The translations under genes and the position numbers were made by a program. Below the pieces are notes generated by a model that saw only the letters and a program-made list of their open reading frames with translations, was not told the DNA's origin and did not search any database. Positions 10,201 through 12,613 of a stretch of DNA of 12,613 nt are shown here, piece after piece. The stretch comes from Candidatus Dadabacteria bacterium (GTDB taxonomy: Bacteria > J088): the NCBI GenBank assembly GCA_003695505.1, contig RFIY01000257.1, positions 1 through 12,613 of the forward strand. The letters are read 5' to 3'. Each line of letters opens with the position of its first letter. Within the stretch, counting starts at the first letter, position 1.

Positions 10201-11715
10201 GAACAACTGCTGACCGTCCGGCTCATCAACATCGAGCGCAAGGGTACGCAACCTGGCGTCGGGGACAGACGCGAATTTACCCCTGGCCAGCGGCGCACGG
10301 TCCGGTGGCGTCGCAACAATCGGATCGATCAGCTCCACGACATCTGCCGTGGCCACCTGGGCCGCCGGATCGACCACGGTTTCGGGCAGCACGCGCCAAC
10401 GTCCTGACTCGTCGAACACGTAGATCTTCACATTCGCATCGTTCGCCGGGCGAACCAACTGCGCGGGATCATAGGGCATCACAATCGTTGCAGGCGTACG
10501 GAACCGCGTTCCAATCGGCCCAAACAGCGTCGCGACGGGCGCGACCGGATTGGCGACCGGCCAGATCGGCGGCTTCAGGACATCCTCGTCGATAAACAAC
10601 ACCGTCTCGACCGTCAGCGCGCCCGGTGGGACCTCGATCCGGGTGCCGTACAGGGCGCTGCTCGCATCGGTAACGGTCACGACACCACCCAAATCGGGAC
10701 GGATCAGGGCTGCACCGGGATGCGGAGAGGTGTACCAGGCGCGATCGGCAACCGTGGCGGCGTTGCCTGCCCTGTCGCGGATCCGCAATGACCAGGTGTG
10801 GCGGTCTTCGGACCAACCAATCTGCGGGGTAAAGACAACCTGGTCGGATGCTGGCGTCGCGGCGACGGCCTGACCATCGACGATCAGTTCAACCGCGCCC
10901 GCGGCAACCCCGGAGCCGGTATCCGTCCAGCGCGCTGAAATCGTCGTGAACTGGTCGCGGTGGACACTGCGGTCGCGAGGCGCCGTGTAGAGAAACGCGG
11001 GCGGAACACGGTCGATCCACAAGTCATCCGCAACCGTACGCGCCGGAAGAAATGCCTCGATATCGAAGACCCATTCGCCAGTACCCGCCCGTTTTGTCAA
11101 CACGCCGCGCAGGTCCTGAAGAAGCGTCGCGTAACGCGCCGCAAATGCTGCAGTTACGTCGGGCTGACCTTCGAAACGAACCCGGACAACCGCACGATCG
11201 TCGCCGTCGTCATCATCGGACCTGTCGCCAGACTTGTGGCCCCGGTCGTCATCATCGTCATCATCGTCGTCATCTCCGATGCGGAGCTCGATTCTCCCCA
11301 GTTTGTCGTTGTGTTGCGGATGGGGCCGGGGCCCGAATGCAATCACCGCCGGAATCAGGCGTCGGGCCAGATCACCGAGATCAACGCCGCGTTTCTTCAG
11401 CGTGCCGGACAATGCACCCAGCGTCGCCGTATAGCGGCCATCATCGAGAAAGGCAGGGCGCCAGACCGGTGCCCACGCAACCTGCCCCACCACCGGCGCG
11501 TCATCGCCGTCTTTGCGCTTCTTATGATGCTTCTTCTTGTGCCCAGAACCAGGCTTGGCGTGCTCTTTGTCAATTTTTTGCGCCGGTTCCGCGATCTGGA
11601 TCAGCCGATCGGCAACGGTATCGGACGCCGCAAATGGCCGAAACTCGAGGACGTTCACGACAACCCATTGGCGCCAATGAGACTTGTCGCGGCCATCCCG
11701 TCCACGCCTGGTCAC
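1285..11715 (-). CDS. giant modular surface/secreted protein: Ig-like, ZU5-like, LamG-like, FG-GAP, DNRLRE and C-terminal Vps62-like domain; 5' end out of frame with its signal peptide
   Basis: A reading frame of 3,476 codons encoding an extracellular mosaic protein, probably an adhesin or binding protein. Approximate residues, counted from the GTG at 11715: basic then acidic low-complexity region 55-170 with ten consecutive Asp at 148-157; Ig-like 255-330; ZU5-like 340-470 (GTRIEVPPGAL, VMPYDP); cadherin-like 480-570; LamG-like 590-790; four Ig-like modules with paired Cys 920-1240; seven FG-GAP calcium motifs 1295-1665 (for example DVDGDGIAD, DLDLDGTPD), matching an integrin-type propeller; an unassigned stretch; two more Ig-like modules 1820-1980; DNRLRE domains at 1982-2180 and 2276-2465 separated by a cadherin-like module (TDPDGDPLSY); a further Ig-like stretch; three Cys-pair Ig modules 2566-2830; a hydrophobic segment 2916-2939; a DADGDYLLDAWEN motif near 3142; a C-terminal domain 3190-3476 (HNGDTSMF, GKHGTW, NVGEPYG, FPGEYVW, FCGG). 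The GTG has no good ribosome binding site and no signal peptide. The natural start is probably the ATG at 11905, joined by a one-base frame change in the poly-C run at 11808-11817, giving about 3,539 residues. No LPXTG, autotransporter barrel or obvious type I secretion tail is seen. The ligand is unknown. Confidence 0.9.
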   Translation of the reverse strand: MTRRGRDGRDKSHWRQWVVVNVLEFRPFAASDTVADRLIQIAEPAQKIDKEHAKPGSGHKKKHHKKRKDGDDAPVVGQVAWAPVWRPAFLDDGRYTATLGALSGTLKKRGVDLGDLARRLIPAVIAFGPRPHPQHNDKLGRIELRIGDDDDDDDDDDRGHKSGDRSDDDDGDDRAVVRVRFEGQPDVTAAFAARYATLLQDLRGVLTKRAGTGEWVFDIEAFLPARTVADDLWIDRVPPAFLYTAPRDRSVHRDQFTTISARWTDTGSGVAAGAVELIVDGQAVAATPASDQVVFTPQIGWSEDRHTWSLRIRDRAGNAATVADRAWYTSPHPGAALIRPDLGGVVTVTDASSALYGTRIEVPPGALTVETVLFIDEDVLKPPIWPVANPVAPVATLFGPIGTRFRTPATIVMPYDPAQLVRPANDANVKIYVFDESGRWRVLPETVVDPAAQVATADVVELIDPIVATPPDRAPLARGKFASVPDARLRTLALDVDEPDGQQLFLTLEQPPIRASVTLDAATRTYTVVFPPGFRGTDRFSYRASDGVLWSPPVTEVIEVRDPDGYDAVTGAQPLSLVAAPRRQFADDFDRTALGFPWRIARSATAMTASLAGGRLSFDSGSAAGAVSAMVPLAEIDAANFSLSFELILGRGAVAPYWFRTAIAAAAATSGSLFRFEFGQPEDGAPYLALQQIDPVSSFTLREARTAFTSRGNLAGRLLTLALQFDVATSTLQAGLEGLPGQGGNRVSLALPGITLPNRASFAFSAGTPSGAGRASVLIDSLTSTMRLPVFRLANGAQQHGGVAFAAALDGDVGPAVNLILPDQPPQVAREPIGLVLADGRSDLGLALVRDPGMGALTILTPQPITDRVAEALPMATVDALLPGLLIAQGVGKDFLVRYPGASHLLDTSLVRVPRVYDNRLTVQVAYAVPDSNAVGLCRLDQGAEWVCGTPVELTGLADGPHQLSVQAVNVVGRQGPATRVTWVQDTTAPAVAVEAPPAVTSSLTVAIPFSANEPVTTTCRFNGVAVAPSCRASVTVTASGDGPQLLRIVATDRAGNTTIKDVAWVVDTMPPAVTFAASPSRYTRQTSGVVRFAASEPVTYFCAFGAADLQACPDTVTWQQVADGTVRLTVSAIDAAGNRSAPAVTAWTVDRTPPVVHLAASPPNPAGLVDTDEVSVWFSYSEPATAQCTADQQAPIACVPGDAVTASGAGLHRVAIVATDRAGNQSEPALLAWIRDDPERGPSGVPEPHPGFSPVSLTFAAMAGEPPFAPRAGVQIWEAPGPFDGARRGTNVLDVMPDLDFDGRPEFIAVDRKPGFLSGTRQLVVLSGATGEELLRILPDESSFGTSAVGRQLGDVDGDGIADLAVGAPGANNVAGRVDLYSGADGTRIARIDGDERTLGLGFSLSAGDYTDDGIGDIASYNGSNQLVVIDGATRQIAYTLLLAGNTVEAPPFLFFESNWVRTIPDLDFDGAPDILVPAFAQSVSEPLHVAIVSGRDGDVFTTIDLTGMDPLIGFASPGDSNGDGVADIAIASSPFALFDGSGNFDVTAATAARGRLRLISGFDHRTLFDIEIPTANGLNYELENGGDLDGDGVDDLLVSVLTLHGTPPVDFTVGSVYGYSGKNGTLIYRVDAPRMPGPATESGSLFFGKQVVPAGDLDLDGTPDIVVSSPLANVYGEQNGNVIAFATVPTPPIGRYLASFSPFRIGDALYANGLVTAPATVFLTQNVSPIDVTADNTMVPADGETDYNVVLLRAPLPGSAPSVRFTAITDFDASFFAAISEVQVDAFLPAVYRARGFGHDYQIVLPPDPTTRVVIVGAPARVTNVATATFRFATTLTAPVYLCSLDDAAYVTCAAEAVFPGLGDGAHVLRVFAVSDGDPGNTLVPAEYHWTVDTVSPDTLLLEAPANPSATSEATFRFAANEPEANLECQFDSFVWQQCASPMFRTNLVGGAHFFAVRARDEAGNVDPSPATYAWDIQATRTVVLTELADTYVDATAPDRNFGGKELLRIGDERLALIRFALPASVSADSLLRATLELTADTRLVSVFPAELRVHEMRANWAEFGATWNCGYDAALSQSPVPVTEGCLLPWSFTDVTNSPFRPAATAVTAIQSRSAAAALRIDVTASLRGMFAGNVPSYGWALRLGPAATTDDVLRIPSREGVAGQRPRLILEFDATNNRPPVAWSALRAVTQGETLVGALRGTDPDGDPLSYVLVAPPDHGNLSLERDTGAFVFVPEPGFYGRTTAYFRVSDGFLSSAVRRLTITVVPPGLIESTTISAAADTWVDSAAPDTNHGSEPLQAGVVPGTATVAAQRLLLRFDPATFADLMQGGTVTAARLRLHPDLPRTLRGKEHLTLSLHRLRTSWQEYGATWNCAAAPCRSWTMDGAAGPLPFDPQPTGMLDWGGKGTVEFDVSADVAQIADGEPHHGWLLRVVDELAPSIVRFQSREGNRPPELILDVLPSRHRAVAIDTAVRILPNQTTDVTLAGFDAYGDAVTFAILGTLPGTRIEAFDPQYGTLTLTPPHDLSETSLPVTFAVFSASGDFTTAELTVQIAPFVRTFIDVVPPNRTDSEYAVFEFRADVNGSRFACSVDDEPFAYCTSPFPTWVNGSGLHVFRVRAIDPVGNIDEEGAVYTWQIVTPPDTILDISGTRVAADSTTAVVAFFSDDPDATFECSKNGAAWQPCQSGVVVSLTDVIGDFAFEIRAVNAFGMIDDTPAVFSGIVHNPPRTTILNHTAEEVDDDPDVKFWFAADQAPVRFTCTLRKGGTVVQIDEACTSPKSYGGLHNGDYEFNVRAVNTSSGTTEAVGAKVLWAVAADPIGVALSGVPPTSQLPGQAPSFEISLLRNPASGGACDALRQYAIDNTPSKYTALAPPELWYDTLGADYECRHWPFEKYVKEAVLARCEDPNGLGRDYLIETGVCGFLAVVYLYIVVDQGFIKPLSPYLPPIIPTPDLLNALKFIRFGPYASIQRGQDLAYEISVYVRADADWVGFVIDDTDVGNDQLTCTVDGEVGASRTCEGLDGQRLGLFNADTELILQEKRNGSYWHPPGVRRAVLGDHAVLTFTIPPWQVGKNRYQIRVGRSTPREQGKWQEFVIDEAQLRTIGAGFQDDHVTLRVPGVPITVADCEAGNPVEYSFCVDADGDYLLDAWENIAMYMARPVIEFDEKEDGVHNFNVPYSETAGRLKINSYVLASYGRVYWLPKDRYNDLRIHYRIMQSRDYGRGAGGGGHNGDTSMFGYRLRQVSNTSAMVWALVSRGHQFTGVGDNRDPETWNLAPGEGEWHDTLDTWFVFFESGNAPNGGGKHGTWALRCDGVKGARYNCSANGVPYDQLVSRFRVRPPVVNVGEPYGAQSPEFGMIPPIRDVVGNVYSTAFPDRSYTQDFPAARPLVHDLGHYLWHAGIAGMRPFKDVVAGRWFWGAAEGFPGEYVWNKSKAQTDPNPEKYKFCGGRKSCNGDSPKTPGESLSNFQRFEP
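1297..1301 (-). promoter_or_regulatory. ribosome binding site of the 105-aa protein gene
   Basis: AGAGG on the minus strand lies eight bases before the ATG at 1288. It is embedded in the final codons of the giant gene, which fits re-initiation by ribosomes finishing that gene. Confidence 0.5.
1956..2453 (-). repeat. segment of the giant gene duplicated at 1-503
   Basis: This is the in-gene copy of the duplication. Bases 2211-2453 align with 261-503 without indels, about 90% identical over 2221-2436, with a 30-base exact match at 2221-2250 and long exact runs elsewhere. Bases 1956-2150 align less well and with indels. It encodes the entry to the C-terminal domain. Confidence 0.85.
11245..11274 (-). 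repeat. ten-codon Asp tract (GAC/GAT trinucleotide repeat)
   Basis: Ten consecutive GAC or GAT codons encode ten Asp residues, followed shortly by a second acidic cluster (DDDDGDD). The codon mix is irregular, five GAC and five GAT, so it is not a pure microsatellite. In-frame length variation would still be tolerated. The acidic patch might bind divalent cations or act as a charged spacer; this is inference. Confidence 0.75.
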
Positions 11716-11779
11716 CGTCTCAGATATCGAGAACGCAGCCTGATTGCGGGCGCGCGCATCGGGGTTGAACGCCGGACTG

Positions 11780-11905
11780 TCAACAGATACCGAAGTCAGG
11801 TCGATGAGGGGGGGGGGTAGAACGATGTTTCGGGTCGGCGCGCACCTGAACCGCCGCGATCACAGTGACCGCCAGCACCGCGAATACCCACCGTCTATAG
11901 AGCAT
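11780..11905 (-). CDS. signal-peptide leader of the giant protein, terminated early by the poly-C frame (41 aa as sequenced)
   Basis: The ATG at 11905 is preceded by GGGAGG five bases upstream and begins MLYRRWVFAVLAVTVIAA, with basic residues then a hydrophobic core. A likely signal peptidase I site follows VRA, before DPKHRS. As sequenced the frame passes through ten C at 11808-11817 and ends at TGA 11782-11780 after 41 residues. If the run had nine C, reading would continue through PPLIDLTSVSVDSPAFNP and ISETVTRRG straight into the giant frame. Upstream of 11715 the giant frame is open only to a TGA at 11862-11860 and contains no ATG, GTG or TTG. This strongly suggests one gene interrupted by a homopolymer change, either real (slippage switching) or a sequencing error. 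Confidence 0.75.
   Translation of the reverse strand: MLYRRWVFAVLAVTVIAAVQVRADPKHRSTPPPHRPDFGIC
11808..11817 (-). repeat. ten-base poly-C (coding strand) homopolymer, candidate slippage site
   Basis: Ten G in a row on the given strand, about 29 codons after the probable start codon and just after the predicted signal peptide cleavage site. The run length sets the reading frame of the giant gene: nine C is in frame, ten C is out of frame. Long C or G runs near the 5' end of surface-protein genes are a known phase-variation mechanism in several Gram-negative genera. Confidence 0.8.
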
Positions 11906-11910
11906 CACCG

Positions 11911-11916
11911 CCTCCC
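11911..11916 (-). promoter_or_regulatory. ribosome binding site for the 11905 start of the giant gene
   Basis: GGGAGG on the minus strand ends five bases before the ATG at 11905. It is much stronger than anything upstream of the GTG at 11715 and decides in favour of the signal-peptide start. Confidence 0.65.
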
Positions 11917-12070
11917 ATCCCACAGCCTCCCCACTCACCCGCGCAAATAGCTAAACAGATTTTTGATGCTGCTGCAAACGCAGCTTCAGGCCGTCATACA
12001 AACCGCACGGCTTCGATCTTCCGCGGTAGCGGAGCTTGCGTCGACTGAAGTCGATGACCTGCCTTCATCC

Positions 12071-12151
12071 GTCATGCCGGACTCGATCCGGCATCCACAC
12101 CCTGCCGCGGATGGATCCCGGATATCCGTCTGCGACGGATTCCGGGATGAC
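12071..12151. repeat. 81-bp palindromic intergenic repeat (REP/MITE-like)
   Basis: The ends are near-perfect inverted repeats: GTCATGCCGG at 12071-12080 and CCGGGATGAC at 12142-12151, nine of ten matching. Each end is itself a hairpin. ATGCCGGA and TCCGGCAT flank a CTCGA loop at 12074-12094, and an arm pair at 12115-12148 differs by one bulged base. Sequences of the type GTCATGCCGGACTTGATCCGGCATCCA are widespread, multi-copy intergenic repeats in Pseudomonadota. Identification is from recall of that pattern and the visible symmetry. Confidence 0.7.
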
Positions 12152-12180
12152 TCGCGTCGGAAAATGGCGGAAATAGCAAA

Positions 12181-12206
12181 AGGGGTCAAGTCTTGAATTT
12201 TGCATG
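12181..12206. repeat. GGGGTCAAGTCTTGAATTTTGCAT-type motif, possible RAYT/REP-associated remnant
   Basis: The motif has a small perfect palindrome, TCAAG-T-CTTGA, at 12186-12196. Very similar sequences (GGGGTCAGGTCTTG followed by an AT-rich stretch) recur in proteobacterial genomes near REP-associated tyrosine transposase genes. No transposase gene is present in the window, so this would be a solitary end or a non-autonomous copy. Confidence 0.4.
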
Positions 12207-12302
12207 TTTCGTCGCCCCGGATCCGGTCCGGCGCCATTCGGTACGATAAGAATCCGGATCCGAATCCCACCGCGCTTAACCATTTGGTAAACTATCTCCG
12301 CT

Positions 12303-12307
12303 GGAGG
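12303..12307 (+). promoter_or_regulatory. ribosome binding site of the dehydrogenase gene
   Basis: GGAGG lies seven bases before the ATG at 12315 and supports that start over the longer overlapping frame beginning at 12200, which is in another frame. Confidence 0.6.
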
Positions 12308-12314
12308 CAGCCCG

Positions 12315-12613
12315 ATGCGACAACTCGACCGCAAACGAATCAGGGCCCGCTACGGGCCGTGGGCGCTCGTTGCCGGTGCGTCCGAGGGCATCGGCCGCGC
12401 CTTTTCAGAGCAACTGGCCGCCGCGGGCCTGAACGTGGTGCTGACGGCCCGCCGTGAGGGGCCGCTGACGAGCCTGGCCACCGAACTCGAACAGCGCTTC
12501 GGCATTCACGCCCATCCCGTTGCGATCGACCTGGCCCGTCCCGATCTCGACACCGCGATTCGTACCGCCGTCGGCGACCGCGACATCGGTCTGCTGGTCT
12601 ACAACGCGTGCTA
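12315..12613 (+). CDS. short-chain dehydrogenase/reductase (SDR) family protein, N-terminal part only
   Basis: The first 99 residues of a classical SDR oxidoreductase; the gene runs off the right edge. The nucleotide-binding glycine motif is GASEGIG at residues 21-27, after the first beta strand (WALVAGAS). A helix (RAFSEQLAAAG) and second strand (LNVVLTARRE) follow. The Arg pair after the second strand (ARR) is typical of members preferring NADP(H), though this is only a hint. VAIDLARPD fits the Asp motif that binds the adenine ring, and LLVYNAC at the end corresponds to the NNAG-type motif that stabilises the central sheet. The catalytic Ser, Tyr and Lys lie beyond the window, so activity and substrate cannot be judged. 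It is divergent from the giant gene, and nothing suggests a shared function. Confidence 0.92.
   Translation, partial: MRQLDRKRIRARYGPWALVAGASEGIGRAFSEQLAAAGLNVVLTARREGPLTSLATELEQRFGIHAHPVAIDLARPDLDTAIRTAVGDRDIGLLVYNAC

Larger units (their letters stand above)
11906..12314. other. divergent intergenic region
   Basis: The 409 bases between the two divergent genes must hold both promoters, but no convincing sigma-70 pair was found. Contents seen: the giant gene's ribosome binding site; a short hairpin at 11971-11984 (GCTGC, AAAC, GCAGC) without a T-run in a useful place; a small inverted repeat TCGACT/AGTCGA at 12041-12054; an 81-base palindromic repeat at 12071-12151; a GGGGTCAAGTC-type motif at 12181-12206; and two GGATCC-containing palindromes (12217-12226 and 12252-12259). 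The short open frames across it look like chance. Confidence 0.6.

Noticed and set aside
11245-11274. Trinucleotide repeat as a phase-variation switch
   Set aside because: Changes in units of three keep the frame, so it cannot turn the gene off. Only length variation is possible.
11968-11984. Hairpin GCTGC/GCAGC as a transcription terminator
   Set aside because: The adjacent T-run is on the wrong side for either strand, the stem is only five pairs, and there is no upstream gene on the minus strand to terminate.
11963-12457. Short open frames across the intergenic region (for example 11986-12270 minus and 12200-12457 plus)
   Set aside because: They run through the palindromic repeat or overlap the SDR start in the wrong frame, and they have no binding sites or recognisable protein features.
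1-12613. CRISPR array, tRNA, rRNA, insertion sequence with transposase, or phage genes
   Set aside because: No regularly spaced direct repeats, no RNA gene cores and no transposase or phage-type products were seen on either strand.

Overview
The window comes from a GC-rich Gram-negative bacterium. A Sec signal peptide, a lipobox lipoprotein and a Pseudomonadota-type intergenic palindromic repeat suggest a proteobacterium, possibly gammaproteobacterial. The genus cannot be read from the sequence. Almost all of the window is one minus-strand locus for a giant exported protein, followed by two small exported-protein genes and a partial copy of the giant gene's 3' end. A plus-strand dehydrogenase gene starts at the right edge and is divergent from this locus.

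Layout from right to left, which is the direction of transcription on the minus strand. A start codon with a good ribosome binding site at 11905 opens a clear signal peptide. A run of ten C then puts it out of frame with the 10.4-kb reading frame that ends at 1285. With nine C the two would join into one secreted protein of about 3,539 residues. The mature part is a mosaic of beta-rich surface-type modules: a charged N-terminus with ten consecutive Asp, an Ig-like domain, a ZU5-like domain, cadherin-like modules, a LamG-like region, nine Ig-like modules that each carry a Cys pair, seven FG-GAP/integrin-type calcium motifs, two DNRLRE domains and a distinctive C-terminal domain. The stop codon overlaps the start of a 105-residue secreted protein (ATGA). 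That gene's stop overlaps the TTG start of a 154-residue lipoprotein (TTGA). The three genes look translationally coupled.

Base 503, seven bases beyond the lipoprotein stop, is the edge of a second, 5'-truncated copy of the giant gene's 3' end, which runs off the left edge. It is about 90% identical in DNA over its first 216 bases and then diverges. The arrangement (long gene, small downstream genes, orphan 3' module sharing a conserved entry segment) resembles the displaced C-terminal cassettes of Rhs/CdiA-type loci. The C-terminal domain itself, however, looks more like a conserved Vps62-like domain than a known toxin.

The 409-bp divergent intergenic region (11906-12314) holds an 81-bp palindromic repeat, a GGGGTCAAGTC-type motif and the ribosome binding sites of both flanking genes. 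The two most interesting points are the homopolymer switch between signal peptide and mature protein, and the orphan 3' cassette.
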